A DNA stretch of 50,956 nt. Source: Draconibacterium sp. (GTDB lineage: Bacteria > Bacteroidota > Bacteroidia > Bacteroidales > Prolixibacteraceae). Below the pieces are notes generated by a model. The model worked only from the letters and a program-made list of their open reading frames with translations. It had not been told where the DNA came from and ran no database searches. The position numbers and the translations under genes are program-made. This document shows positions 34,443-45,118 of this stretch, one piece after another; position 1 is the stretch's first letter; each line of letters starts with the position of its first letter. The DNA lies in assembly GCA_011620585.1 (NCBI GenBank), contig WOYV01000083.1, positions 1 to 50,956 on the forward strand. The letters run 5' to 3'.

Positions 34443-35867
34443 TTATTTGTTTCTGAGGTGGGCATCAACATTTTGGGCTACCACTTTTCCGGCCTGAATG
34501 GCATGTACCACCAGGCTGGCTCCTCTTTCCACATCGCCGGCAGCAAAAATTTTATCTACCGACGTTTGTTTTTGTTCGTTTACTTTTACGTTACCGCGTT
34601 GGTCGAAATCGACCCCGAGGCTTTCGAGCAACCCGGTATGAACAGGTTGCGTGAATCCCATCGATAGCAATACCAAATCCACATTCATAATTTCGGCAGA
34701 ACCTTCCACTTCGTTCATCAACCAGCGGCCGTTGGCATCTTTTGTCCATTCAACCTGCACCAGTTCCACTTGTTTCAGAACTCCGTTCTCGCCAATGAAA
34801 CGCTTGGTATTCATGTTCCAGCGACGTGTACACCCTTCCTGGTGCGAACTCGAAGTCCGCAATGTATTCGGCCAGTAAGGCCACGGATTATTATCTTCTC
34901 TTTTTTCTGGCGGTTTAGGAAGAATCTCGATTTGAGTAACCGAGTTTGCTTTTTGACGGACCGATGTTCCCACACAGTCCGATCCGGTGTCGCCACCTCC
35001 AATTACCAATACATTTTTCCCTTCTGCCAGAATACGTTCTCCTTCCGGAATCTCTTGTCCTGCCACTACTTTGTTTTGTTGCTTCAGAAATTCCATGGCA
35101 TAATAAACGCCTTTCAGGTCACGGCCTTCAACTTCAAGGTTACGTGCATTTTCGGCTCCCATGGCAAGCACAACCGCATCAAAATCGTTTAAAAGCTTCT
35201 TTTTATCGATATCGACACCCACATTAACATTGGGTTTAAACTCAATGCCTTCGTCGACAAACAAGGCCAAACGACGATCAATCACTCTTTTATTGAGTTT
35301 AAAATCAGGGATTCCATAACGGAGTAGGCCACCAATAGCATCGTTTTTCTCGAAAACGGTTACTGAATGACCGGCACGGTTAAGCAGATCGGCTGCCGAA
35401 AGTCCGGCAGGGCCTGAGCCAATTACAGCCACTTTTTTCCCCGTTCGCGTAAGCGGAGGGTTTGCTTTAATAAAACCCGCTTCGAAAGCCTGTTCAACCG
35501 TTGCACATTCGTTTTCGCGAATGGTCACCGCTTCTTCATGGATAGCCAGCACACACGATTTTTCGCAAGGTGCCGGGCAAATTCTACCGGTAATTTCCGG
35601 GAAACTGTTGGTTGAATGTAAAATATAATAGGCTTCTTCCTTATTCCCGCGATACACCGCATCCTGCCATTCCGGAATTTTACTTCCAACGGGGCATCCC
35701 CAGTGACAGAATGGTATTCCACAATCCATACAGCGTGAAGCCTGCAATTTGCGATCGTTCTCGTTCAGTGTTTGTTCCACCTCGCCATAGTCGAAAATTC
35801 TTTCTTCCCTGGGCCGGTAACCGGCATCGAGGCGGCGAACTGTTATAAATCCTCTCGGGTCTCCCAT
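34443..35867 (-). CDS. gltD: Glutamate synthase small subunit
   Basis: 474 residues. N-terminal Fe-S segment with CMDCGIPFCHWGCP (about 42-55) and CPAPCEKSC, then FAD (GSGPAGLSAADLL) and NADPH (VIGGGDTGSDC) dinucleotide folds and the final FAD motif IFAAGDVERGASL. It supplies electrons to GltB. The start lies 39 bases after gltB. Confidence 0.95.
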   Translation of the reverse strand: MGDPRGFITVRRLDAGYRPREERIFDYGEVEQTLNENDRKLQASRCMDCGIPFCHWGCPVGSKIPEWQDAVYRGNKEEAYYILHSTNSFPEITGRICPAPCEKSCVLAIHEEAVTIRENECATVEQAFEAGFIKANPPLTRTGKKVAVIGSGPAGLSAADLLNRAGHSVTVFEKNDAIGGLLRYGIPDFKLNKRVIDRRLALFVDEGIEFKPNVNVGVDIDKKKLLNDFDAVVLAMGAENARNLEVEGRDLKGVYYAMEFLKQQNKVVAGQEIPEGERILAEGKNVLVIGGGDTGSDCVGTSVRQKANSVTQIEILPKPPEKREDNNPWPYWPNTLRTSSSHQEGCTRRWNMNTKRFIGENGVLKQVELVQVEWTKDANGRWLMNEVEGSAEIMNVDLVLLSMGFTQPVHTGLLESLGVDFDQRGNVKVNEQKQTSVDKIFAAGDVERGASLVVHAIQAGKVVAQNVDAHLRNK

Positions 35868-35906
35868 ATCTTGTTTTCTTTTTATCGATTAATAAACTTC
35901 TGAATA

Positions 35907-38900
35907 CTACTCGTGACGCGAAGGATCGTCTTCGGTCAGTTGTAATTTCTTCTGCAACTCTTTCAGTTTTTGTTCCTGCAGAACTTTTTTGTATTCAAAC
36001 GGAATCACTTTCACAAACTTAGGAAGATACGCTTCCCAGTTGGTCAGTATTTTCGATGCCACTGCACTTTGTGTATAAGTGAGGTGTTTACTGATCATCT
36101 CCTGCAATTCCTTGATATCTGACTTATCTTCTACCGGTGAAAGTTCCACCAGCCCCTGGTTGCAATAGTAATCGAAGTTTCCGGTTTCGTCGAGCACATA
36201 AGCGATACCGCCGCTCATCCCCGCGGCAAAGTTCCTTCCTGTTTTTCCTAAAACTACCACCCTGCCACCTGTCATGTATTCACAACAATGGTCGCCGGTA
36301 CCTTCAATAACTGCTTTTGCCCCTGAATTACGGACGCAGAAACGCTCGCCCGCTACGCCTCGGAAATAGGCTTCACCACTGGTAGCGCCATAAAGCGAAG
36401 TGTTTCCGATCAGTATATTTTCTTCGGGTTTAAACGTTGATCCGAGTGGCGGTACAACTACAATTTTACCACCCGAAAGACCTTTCCCGATGTAGTCGTT
36501 TGAATCGCCTTCCAAACGGAAAGAAACGCCTTTTACAAGGAAAGCGCCGAAACTTTGACCTGCGGTTCCGTGGAAAGTGCAGTTAATAGTATCTTCAGGC
36601 AAGCCCGATTCGCCGTATCGTTTTGAGATTTCTCCGGAAAGCATGGCTCCAATGGTTCGGTCAATGTTCACGATGCCACGATCGATCCAAACTTTTTCGG
36701 CTCCGTTCAGTGCCTTTTTCGAATCCCTGATCAGAATATGATCCATGTGCCCCGACATGTCGCGGCTGTTCGGATGTGTATTGTGGATATCCACTTCTTC
36801 GGCCTGTTTTGGCAGATACAGAAGTTTTGAGAAATCCACAGTCTTCATTTTCCAGTTTGTAACTTCCTTGTTCACCTCCAGCAAATCTGTACGGCCCACA
36901 ATTTCGCTGAATTTGCGGAATCCCATTTCGGCCAGGTACTCGCGAACTTCCTGGGCAATAAAGCGGAAGAAATTGATCGTATATTCTGATCTTCCGATAA
37001 AGCGTTTCCTGAGTTCTTTATCCTGGGTGGCAATTCCGGCAGGGCACGTATTCATGTGGCATTTACGCATCATGATACAACCTAACACGATAAGTGCAGA
37101 AGTGGAGAACCCAAATTCTTCACCACCCAAACAAGCCAGCAGCACCACGTCACGACCGGTTTTTAACTGACCATCGACCTGGAGTTTAACCCTGCCACGC
37201 AAATTGTTCAACACCAGTGTTTGTTGTGTTTCGGCAATACCCAATTCAACAGGTAGGCCGGCATGTTTTATCGAGCTGGCCGGACTTGCGCCGGTACCGC
37301 CGTCGGCACCGGCAATGATAATAATATCGGATGATGCCTTGGCAACACCCGCGGCAATTGTACCAACACCATCTTCAGAAACCAGTTTCACCGAAACTCT
37401 CGCCCGGGGGTTGGTTATTTTTAAGTCGTAGATCAGCTGTGCCAAATCCTCGATTGAATAAATGTCGTGGTGAGGTGGCGGCGAAATCAAAGTGATGCCT
37501 GGCGTGGAGTTACGTGTTTTTGCAATGATCTTGTTCACTTTATAACCAGGCAGCTGTCCGCCTTCTCCCGGTTTAGCGCCTTGTGCTATTTTAATCTGCA
37601 ATTCGTCGGCATTGGTGATGTAATTGTTGGTAACGCCAAAACGGCCTGAGGCGACTTGTTTGATTTTGCTGTTTTTCAGAGTGCCAAAACGTGCCGGGTC
37701 TTCACCGCCTTCGCCGGTGTTACTGCGTCCACCAATCGTATTCATAGTAACTGCCAGCGCTTCGTGTGCTTCTTTACTAATCGAACCATACGACATGGCG
37801 CCCGTTACAAACCGTTTCATAATTTCCCCGATCGGCTCAACTTCCGCGATCGGAATTGGTTTGCGTTTGTAATTCAGGCAACCGCGAATAAAGGCCGGTT
37901 TCTGGTTCTGTTTGTCGACCAGTGTACTGTATTCTTTGTATTTACCGTAATCGTTTGTTCGTGTCGCCCATTGTAACAAGCCAATTGTTTCCGGATTCCA
38001 TGCATGATGTTCACCATATTTTCGCCAGGCATAATTACCTGAGTGTTCGAAAAGGAATGGTTCAGGAGTATTGTCAACTTTGTAAGCTTCTTCATGAAAC
38101 ATAGTTGATTCCTTGCAGATTTCTTCGAACCCTACTCCGCCTATTTTACTGGTGGTTCCGGTAAAATAATTTTTGATGATTTCGTCGCCAACTCCTATGG
38201 CTTCAAAAATTTGGGCCCCGTGATAGCTGCGAAGCGTTGAGATACCCATTTTAGAGAACACTTTCAACAAGCCTTTGCCAACCGATTTGATATAGTTTTT
38301 ACGTGCTTCGCTGTATTCAAGGTTGATCTTACCTTCTTTCACCATGTGGTCGATGGCAGCAAATGCAAGATAAGGATTGATTACACTGGCGCCATATCCC
38401 AGTAATAAGGCAAAATGGTTCACCTCACGGGCTTCGGCGGTTTCCACAATAATACCTACCTGCATTCTTTTCTGACTGCGGATGAGGTGATGATGCACAG
38501 CAGCAACCGCCAGCAAGGATGGGATGGGGGCAAAATCTTGCGAAATATTACGGTCGGTAAGGATAATATAGTTTTTCTGATCATCAACCGCTTTTTCGGC
38601 GGCAGAGAGCATTTCGTTAAAGGCTTTTTTAAATCCGCTTACCCCTTCTTTTACCGGGAAAACCATCGGAATGGTTTGATGAGAGAACATCTCATCTTTC
38701 AGGTCTTTGATTTTTCCGAGGTCGGTGTTGGTAAGCAGTGGCTCGTCGAATTTGATCAGCTTGCAATGCTCCGGGTTTTCATCCAGGATATTGGAATGCA
38801 ACGAGCCGATATAGTTGGTCAGGGCCATAACCAAGCCTTCGCGGATCGGGTCGATTGGCGGGTTGGTAACCTGCGCAAACATTTGTTTGAAATATTCAAA

Positions 38901-40430
38901 GAAACGCTTGGGTTTATCCGAGAATACTGCCGGAGGAGCATCATTTCCCATCGAACTGGTGGGTTCGGCCCCCGACGTACTCATGGTATAAATCAACTCG
39001 TACATATCTTCTTTGGTGTACCCAAATACTTTCGAGTAGGTTTCAAAATTCTCGATCGATGAAGGCACACGCTGTTTTACGGCAATGTCTTTCATCATCA
39101 TTCGGTTTTCCTTCAACCACATCTGATATGGATTCCGACGGCTCAGTTGATCTTTTACTTCCTCATCGGGGATAATAATTCCGAGCTGAGTATCGACCAA
39201 CAATATTTTCCCGGGACGCAAACGTCCTTTTTCTTTGATTTCATCAGCGGGGAAAGTTTGGACTCCCACCTCTGACCCCATAACAATAAGATCGTTTTTT
39301 GTGATCACATAACGTGACGGACGCAACCCGTTACGGTCGAGCGTGCCACCAATGTAACGGCCATCGGAGAATACCATTGAAGCTGGACCGTCCCATGGTT
39401 CCATTATTGTTGAATGATATTCGTAAAATGCTTTTAAGCTGTCAGGAATCGGGTTTTTCTGGTTAAACGATTCGGGGATCATCATACACAACGAATGTGG
39501 CAGTGTGCGGCCGGTCATGTGCAAAAATTCGAGTACGTTGTCGAACGAGGCCGAATCCGATTTCCCGGGTTCAATAACCGGAAGGAGTTTTTTAAGGTCG
39601 TCGCCAAAAACTTCCGATTTCATCAGCGCTTCGCGTGCCTGCATCCACAAACGGTTTCCTTTTACTGTATTAATCTCGCCGTTGTGAGCAACAATACGGA
39701 ACGGCTGGGCCAAATCCCAGGTAGGGAAGGTATTGGTGCTAAAACGAGAGTGTACCAGGGCAATGGCACTTTTAAATTTCTCGTGTTTGAAATCGAGATA
39801 ATACGCCTTTAGCTGGTCGGGGGTGAACATCCCCTTGTACACAATGATTTTTGCCGAAAAACTAGGCTGATAAAAGCTTTTTTTGAACTTGAGTTTGGTT
39901 TCTCTGACTTCTTTTTCTGCCAGTTTTCGTACGATGTATAATTTACGTTCAAGCGCATCTTTTTCCAGGTCGGCTTTCACAAAAACCTGTTTAATAGAAG
40001 GTTCGGTGCTTTGGGCGATTTCTCCCGTAGCTGTGTGGTCCACCGGGACGTCGCGGTAGCCAAGCAGCGTTAATCCTTCTGCTTCAATATGTTTTGTAAG
40101 AATATCGAGACAGGTTTTTGCTTCCAGTTCATCTTTTGGTAAAAAAACAAGACCGGTCCCGTATTTACCCGGCTGGCCTACATTTACTTTTAAAACTTCG
40201 GTAATAAATTCATGAGGAATTTGCATCAACAACCCTGCTCCATCGCCGGTTGAATTATCGGCGCTGGTAGCACCCCGGTGGTCCATGTTCTGAAGAACCT
40301 CCAACCCACGTTCTATAATGTTGTGCGAAGCTTTTCCTTTGATGTGGGCTACAAATCCGATCCCACAATTCTCGTGTTCGTTTGCCGGGCTGTACAAACC
40401 CTGTGCATCCGGTATAATCTGTTGCATCAT
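35907..40430 (-). CDS. gltB: Glutamate synthase large subunit
   Basis: 1507 residues, full length. Short propeptide then the Ntn catalytic Cys22 in ENCGIGFVAH. Amidotransferase 22-~430 with GLRPSRY, central and FMN domains (~470-1250) with SVKLVSEDGVG and GADGGTGASP, 3Fe-4S Cys cluster near CIMMRKCHMNTCPAG, and the GXGXG beta-helix at the end (GTAGQSFGAFL, GLSGGKI, MTGGRVVVLG). It makes two glutamates from glutamine and 2-oxoglutarate. Confidence 0.96.
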   Translation of the reverse strand: MMQQIIPDAQGLYSPANEHENCGIGFVAHIKGKASHNIIERGLEVLQNMDHRGATSADNSTGDGAGLLMQIPHEFITEVLKVNVGQPGKYGTGLVFLPKDELEAKTCLDILTKHIEAEGLTLLGYRDVPVDHTATGEIAQSTEPSIKQVFVKADLEKDALERKLYIVRKLAEKEVRETKLKFKKSFYQPSFSAKIIVYKGMFTPDQLKAYYLDFKHEKFKSAIALVHSRFSTNTFPTWDLAQPFRIVAHNGEINTVKGNRLWMQAREALMKSEVFGDDLKKLLPVIEPGKSDSASFDNVLEFLHMTGRTLPHSLCMMIPESFNQKNPIPDSLKAFYEYHSTIMEPWDGPASMVFSDGRYIGGTLDRNGLRPSRYVITKNDLIVMGSEVGVQTFPADEIKEKGRLRPGKILLVDTQLGIIIPDEEVKDQLSRRNPYQMWLKENRMMMKDIAVKQRVPSSIENFETYSKVFGYTKEDMYELIYTMSTSGAEPTSSMGNDAPPAVFSDKPKRFFEYFKQMFAQVTNPPIDPIREGLVMALTNYIGSLHSNILDENPEHCKLIKFDEPLLTNTDLGKIKDLKDEMFSHQTIPMVFPVKEGVSGFKKAFNEMLSAAEKAVDDQKNYIILTDRNISQDFAPIPSLLAVAAVHHHLIRSQKRMQVGIIVETAEAREVNHFALLLGYGASVINPYLAFAAIDHMVKEGKINLEYSEARKNYIKSVGKGLLKVFSKMGISTLRSYHGAQIFEAIGVGDEIIKNYFTGTTSKIGGVGFEEICKESTMFHEEAYKVDNTPEPFLFEHSGNYAWRKYGEHHAWNPETIGLLQWATRTNDYGKYKEYSTLVDKQNQKPAFIRGCLNYKRKPIPIAEVEPIGEIMKRFVTGAMSYGSISKEAHEALAVTMNTIGGRSNTGEGGEDPARFGTLKNSKIKQVASGRFGVTNNYITNADELQIKIAQGAKPGEGGQLPGYKVNKIIAKTRNSTPGITLISPPPHHDIYSIEDLAQLIYDLKITNPRARVSVKLVSEDGVGTIAAGVAKASSDIIIIAGADGGTGASPASSIKHAGLPVELGIAETQQTLVLNNLRGRVKLQVDGQLKTGRDVVLLACLGGEEFGFSTSALIVLGCIMMRKCHMNTCPAGIATQDKELRKRFIGRSEYTINFFRFIAQEVREYLAEMGFRKFSEIVGRTDLLEVNKEVTNWKMKTVDFSKLLYLPKQAEEVDIHNTHPNSRDMSGHMDHILIRDSKKALNGAEKVWIDRGIVNIDRTIGAMLSGEISKRYGESGLPEDTINCTFHGTAGQSFGAFLVKGVSFRLEGDSNDYIGKGLSGGKIVVVPPLGSTFKPEENILIGNTSLYGATSGEAYFRGVAGERFCVRNSGAKAVIEGTGDHCCEYMTGGRVVVLGKTGRNFAAGMSGGIAYVLDETGNFDYYCNQGLVELSPVEDKSDIKELQEMISKHLTYTQSAVASKILTNWEAYLPKFVKVIPFEYKKVLQEQKLKELQKKLQLTEDDPSRHE

Positions 40431-40687
40431 GTTCTCTCTGTTTTAAAATTCTCTTAAAAGCATTAACCGACTGCTGTCTGAAAAATCGATTGATGCAAAA
40501 ATGTAAGCTAAAATCAAATTTTACTTACGAAGTGAAATCAAAAATAAACAAAGACCTTAAAAACTACAATCAAAATGTGCTATTTGAGTGTTAAATAACA
40601 TACAATTAACCTAGGTTTTTAAGTGAAAAGCTTTATTGTTAAAAAGGGTAAAACTGGCTAACATACAGATATCAATAAATCAATAGG

Positions 40688-42028
40688 TTATAACTTTCCG
40701 GTTAGTAACCTTTGCTTTGCTTCTTTTATTTGCTCAAAATCGAACTGACTGACAGCATTTTGCTTCTTTATACGGATTTCATCCAGGCAAAGGTTTCCGA
40801 TGCTTCCTTCGTGTGTGTGTTGTATGTTTTTGTCAGGGATGAATTCACCTTTTTCAATTTTTTCACCAACAATTTTATAGGCTTCACGGAACGGGATTCC
40901 CTTTAATACCAATGCATTCACTTCCTCAACACTAAAGAGGAAGTCGTATCTTGCATCATCCAGAATATTTTTATTTACCGACATGTTTTTCAGCGCCAGG
41001 CCAGCAATTTGGAGACAGTCGTTTACCTCTTTGAAAAGTGGCAGGAACACTTCTTTTACCATTTGCAGGTCGCGAAAATATCCGCTGGGAAGATTGTTGA
41101 TGATATGGATAATCTGAGCTGGAACCCCCTGGATTTTATTGCAGCGTGCCCTGAGCAATTCAAAAACATCGGGGTTTTTCTTGTGCGGCATAATGCTCGA
41201 GCCCGTAGTAAATTCGGTTGGCAAGCTCACAAAATTAAAGTTCTGGCTCATAAACAGACAAACGTCGTAGGCCAGTTTCGATAGTGTTGATGCCACGTTG
41301 GAAAGCGCAAACGAAACTATCTTTTCCACCTTTCCACGGCCCATTTGCGCATAAACCACATTGTAGTTCATATTGCTAAACCCCAGAAGTTCGGTTGTCA
41401 TTTGTCGGTTTAGCGGGAAAGACGAACCATAGCCGGCAGCAGAACCCAGTGGATTTTGGTTGGTAATTTTAAAAGCCGAACAGAGCAACCCAAGGTCGTC
41501 TGTTAAGCTTTCGGCATAGGCGCTAAACCAAAGTCCGAAAGAAGAGGGCATGGCAACCTGCAGGTGTGTGTAACCCGGGAGAAGAACATCTTTTTCTTCT
41601 TCAGCACGAGACAGTAAGATATCGATCAGGTCAGAAGCGCTGTCAACAACTTCGTGGATGGCATCACGTGTAAAAAGTTTGAGGTCGAGCAGGACCTGGT
41701 CGTTTCGCGAACGTCCGCTGTGAATTTTTTTCCCAAGATCTCCCAGTTTTTGCGTCAGCAGAAATTCAACCTGTGAATGGATATCTTCAACCCCTTCTTC
41801 AATAACAAGCTCGCCTTTTTCGGCAAGTCGATGCAATTCGCGTAAAGCATTCAGTAATACAGGAAGCTCTTTTTCTTCGAGTAAGCCTACCGAAGCCAGC
41901 ATTGTAACATGGGCCATCGAACCCAGGATGTCGTGAGTAGCCAGGTGTAAATCGAGTTCCCGGTCTTTCCCGATCGTAAATTCTTCGATGGCCTTATTTA
42001 CAGGTGTTCCTTTGTCCCAAAGTTTCAT
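40688..42028 (-). CDS. argH: Argininosuccinate lyase
   Basis: 446 residues. Starts MKLWDKGTPVNKAIEEFT. GRSRNDQV (His-Ser-Gly region HSGRSRND), YTHLQVAMPSSF, and the fumarase/aspartase signature GSSIMPHKKNPD. Last step of arginine synthesis. 257 bases of AT-rich DNA separate it from gltB upstream. Confidence 0.95.
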   Translation of the reverse strand: MKLWDKGTPVNKAIEEFTIGKDRELDLHLATHDILGSMAHVTMLASVGLLEEKELPVLLNALRELHRLAEKGELVIEEGVEDIHSQVEFLLTQKLGDLGKKIHSGRSRNDQVLLDLKLFTRDAIHEVVDSASDLIDILLSRAEEEKDVLLPGYTHLQVAMPSSFGLWFSAYAESLTDDLGLLCSAFKITNQNPLGSAAGYGSSFPLNRQMTTELLGFSNMNYNVVYAQMGRGKVEKIVSFALSNVASTLSKLAYDVCLFMSQNFNFVSLPTEFTTGSSIMPHKKNPDVFELLRARCNKIQGVPAQIIHIINNLPSGYFRDLQMVKEVFLPLFKEVNDCLQIAGLALKNMSVNKNILDDARYDFLFSVEEVNALVLKGIPFREAYKIVGEKIEKGEFIPDKNIQHTHEGSIGNLCLDEIRIKKQNAVSQFDFEQIKEAKQRLLTGKL

Positions 42029-42334
42029 ACATAAAATTTTTTAATACCTGAAAGAATGCGGATACCCGGCTTGCAGGGTGTGTTCCCTGTTTCAGGTTAC
42101 ACAAAGATAGAATTTACATTTTAAAATATTTCGCCGTTTGTGCTATTGCCTGCATTGGAAAAACAATTAAGGCAGACTTATGTACAAACCGGGGTATTGA
42201 TTGGCAGATGTTGTTTATTTGAAGCCATTGTTAAGCCAATGTCAACGGAATATTATTAAATTTGCAGCTGCCATTTGCATAGAAGCATCCTGATGACAGA
42301 ATGGTTTTGCCTTTACAAAAAATAACAACAGAGC
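42029..42334. promoter_or_regulatory. Divergent region between argH and the 221-residue membrane protein
   Basis: TATCTTTG on the minus strand (42102-42109) is a -7 box for argH, with a 73-base leader containing a CAGGG/CCCTG hairpin. TAAATTTG (42257-42264) on the plus strand is a -7 box for the downstream gene. Neither has a well-spaced -33 TTTG, so these are partial matches. Confidence 0.45.
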
Positions 42335-43000
42335 ATGGAAAGAATTATTAAGATTGTAGTTTACATTTTACTGGGTAGCGCCATATTTGGTGCTTTATCA
42401 TATTATTTTGCCGATGATTTTTACCACGGTCTTGTGGCTGAAGACGGCGTATTTGAAGATGTCACTGCACTTGTCTTGCTCGCAATATCAATACTTTTCC
42501 TGTTCCGGTTCTTTAAGCAACGAAAGCAAAGAAACAAATGGTGGGCGATTCTGAATATCGTGATTATTATTGGCGCCTTTTTTGGTTTTGGTGAAGAAAT
42601 CTCGTGGGGGCAACGCATTTTTTCGATCGAATCGGGCGAGTTTTTTACCCACAATAACATCCAGGGCGAAACCAATTTGCACAACCTTAAAGTAGGGGGA
42701 GTAAACATTAACAAACTTATTTTCTCGCAGGGACTGGTAATCATATTCGGATTTTATTTCCTGTTTTCGCAAGTGCTTTTTCGGAAATGGGATAAATTCA
42801 GGAAGCTTATTGAATTCTTTGGTTTACAAATACCAAAAATAAAACACTCGGTTGCAATGATTTTTTGCACAGGACTGATACTCCTGGTCCCGGATATTCG
42901 GATATGGGAATTGTGGGAAGCCATGTTTGTTATTATTCTTTTGTGGGTATTTCTTGAGCCGTATAACGAGAACGAGAAATTACTGAGAAGCGCAATATAA
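42335..43000 (+). CDS. Conserved membrane protein with GEEISWGQR motif, function unknown
   Basis: 221 residues, five to six helices. Conserved acidic and polar motifs face the same side: EDGVFEDVTAL, GFGEEISWGQRIF and NNIQGETNLHNL. I know this motif set as a widespread but unassigned membrane family. The paired Glu and the His suggest a membrane-embedded metal or hydrolase site, but that is speculation. It lies 14 bases before a GT-C gene, so the two are likely cotranscribed and may act on a lipid-linked sugar. Confidence 0.7.
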   Translation: MERIIKIVVYILLGSAIFGALSYYFADDFYHGLVAEDGVFEDVTALVLLAISILFLFRFFKQRKQRNKWWAILNIVIIIGAFFGFGEEISWGQRIFSIESGEFFTHNNIQGETNLHNLKVGGVNINKLIFSQGLVIIFGFYFLFSQVLFRKWDKFRKLIEFFGLQIPKIKHSVAMIFCTGLILLVPDIRIWELWEAMFVIILLWVFLEPYNENEKLLRSAI

Positions 43001-43014
43001 GAGCTATATTAGGG

Positions 43015-44652
43015 ATGAAAGAGAACCGGTCTTTTTATATAAGCATTCTTTTCCTTGTTTTATTTGTTATGGCATCGTCGCTTAAAGTGCCTTTAGTTGT
43101 AAATGCTGCTAAATATGCAGAGGTAAGCCGCGAGATTCTATTGAATAAAGACTGGATTAATTTGACCATTGCCGGCGATGCTTATGATCAGAAACCACCA
43201 ATGCTTTTCTGGATAGGCGCTTTGAGTTACTCGATTTTCGGGTTTTCTATTATTGCGTATAAAATTGCTGTTATAATTTTTTCATTACTGGGCTTCTTCT
43301 CTATTTATCGCTTGGGGAAATTGTTGTACAACGAGAAGACAGCAGGGTTGGCTATGGTTTTGTGGGGGACATCGCTGGCTTACCTTCATTTCAATAACGA
43401 TATTCATACCGATACCCTACTGGCTTCGATCGTGGTTTTTTCGGTTTGGCAGTTTTTGGCCTTCATAAAGTTTAAAAAATGGCACCAGTTTGTGTTGGGA
43501 AGTGTTGGTATTGGATTGTCGATGCTTACCAAGGGGCCGGTTGGAGCTTTAATTCCTGTTGCTGTTGTTGGTACGGAACTGCTGGTACAGCGTAAATGGA
43601 AAGATATTTTTCACTATCGTTGGTTGCTGGCATTATTGATTGTGGGTGTGGTAATCTCCCCGGCACTGATCGGATTGCTGAACCAGTTCGGGCTCGAAGG
43701 AATCAAGTTTTATTTCTGGACCAATAATGTTGGAAGGGTAACCGGATCATATCATGGAAGTAGCGCCGATTATACTTTTTACCTCCATACTTCATTGTAT
43801 CTTTTATTGCCATGGTCAATTTTTATGGTGGTTGCCCTGTTTAAAGAAATCCAACAACTATTCCGTACCAAATTTAGGGAAGGTGAAAAAAGCGATGTTG
43901 CAATTTTAGCCGGAATTCTTTTTTTTGTAGCGATCCTGAGCGTGGCCAAACAACAAAACCCACACTACATATTAAGTGCCGTTCCATTACTATTTATAGT
44001 AACCGCTAAGTGGACGGTTATTTTATTTGAGAAACAAGGCAACATCACCCTGCAGAAAACACTTGCTGTTATTCATAAATTCATAGCAGTTATTCTGGTC
44101 TCCTTTTTATTGCTGATAACACTGTATGTTTATCCCGAAAAGCGATTTTTATATTGGCTGGTATATGGTTTATTTGTTTTGGGCGTATTGTATTTTGTTT
44201 TTCAGCGCCTCGATTTGAAAAAGCAGATATTAATGCTTGTACTGGCTGCATCATCCATTTTGTTTACCATTAACGTAAGCATGTACCCGGGTATGATACA
44301 ATACCATACTTCTTACGATGCGGCAAAAGTTTTTAACCACGAAGCCCCAGAGAGGGTTACTCTTAGTATTTATGGTGAAAGTGCACGTTATTGGAATTTG
44401 TTCCTCTATTCTAAATCTCCGGGGAAATACTTGCTTACGCAGGATGATTTAAAAGACTTTGCCTCAAACCACGGAAGCTGGATCTACACTTCGGAAGAAG
44501 GTTATAATGAGATACAACAGGCTGGAATTGAAACGGAGGTCGTTAAGGTTTACCCCGAACATCGCTCCCTTACTCGCCAATCATTGCGTTTTCTTAATCC
44601 TAAAACCCGGGCAAGCCGCTTCGGGAAAATGTATCTTCTTGTTTTAAAATAG
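43015..44652 (+). CDS. ArnT/PMT-like GT-C glycosyltransferase
   Basis: 545 residues, ~12 helices, then a soluble C-terminal domain (~440-545). First-loop motif NAAKYAEVSREIL and YDQKPPMLFWI, typical of ArnT-like PMT_2 proteins (EKPPL region), then IHTDTLLAS and LTKGPVG. The usual Asp-Glu of the DExRYAE motif reads Asn-Ala here. It probably moves a sugar from a polyprenyl carrier onto a surface glycolipid. Confidence 0.82.
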   Translation: MKENRSFYISILFLVLFVMASSLKVPLVVNAAKYAEVSREILLNKDWINLTIAGDAYDQKPPMLFWIGALSYSIFGFSIIAYKIAVIIFSLLGFFSIYRLGKLLYNEKTAGLAMVLWGTSLAYLHFNNDIHTDTLLASIVVFSVWQFLAFIKFKKWHQFVLGSVGIGLSMLTKGPVGALIPVAVVGTELLVQRKWKDIFHYRWLLALLIVGVVISPALIGLLNQFGLEGIKFYFWTNNVGRVTGSYHGSSADYTFYLHTSLYLLLPWSIFMVVALFKEIQQLFRTKFREGEKSDVAILAGILFFVAILSVAKQQNPHYILSAVPLLFIVTAKWTVILFEKQGNITLQKTLAVIHKFIAVILVSFLLLITLYVYPEKRFLYWLVYGLFVLGVLYFVFQRLDLKKQILMLVLAASSILFTINVSMYPGMIQYHTSYDAAKVFNHEAPERVTLSIYGESARYWNLFLYSKSPGKYLLTQDDLKDFASNHGSWIYTSEEGYNEIQQAGIETEVVKVYPEHRSLTRQSLRFLNPKTRASRFGKMYLLVLK

Positions 44653-45118
44653 TGTTCCTGTTATTCCGGGGGATTTATTTTTTACCACATTCATTGAGTC
44701 CTAAAATCATTCAGGGCGCCATACAATCACCTACATATTTCATTTTGTGTTTTATCTGTACGAAGATGGAGACAACTGTGCTGTCTTAACTTCTGATATT
44801 CTGTTTATTGTATTTTGCAATAAGGCTTTGTAAATGATAAATGTGATATATAAAAGACATTATATCCATCAAAAAATATCAAAATGTGCAAAAAACAATT
44901 CAGATATTAATAATTTGTTAAGTACTCATGGAGAAGGGGTAAAAAAAGTACGATCATTGGATAAAAATACATTTTTTTGAATCGTTAATAAAAAATCATG
45001 GGGTATAATACTTAAAAACATATTAAAAATAGAAATGACCCTATAAAAAATAGGGGTGTAAGAAAAATTAAAATAAAACGATAAAATAAAAGCAGTTTAA
45101 CTATTAAAAATTACGATT
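44653..45118. promoter_or_regulatory. AT-rich leader region of the ammonium operon
   Basis: No gene. It holds a short hairpin CCCTAT/ATAGGG (45039-45055) about 60 bases before the porin gene. No sigma-54 GG-N10-GC element is seen. Confidence 0.4.

Noticed and set aside
38415-39062. Long open frame antisense to gltB (215 codons), and similar ones antisense to ccoNO (14095-14706) and ccoI (8770-9342)
   Set aside because: They are mirror frames of strongly conserved genes and contain no recognisable domain.
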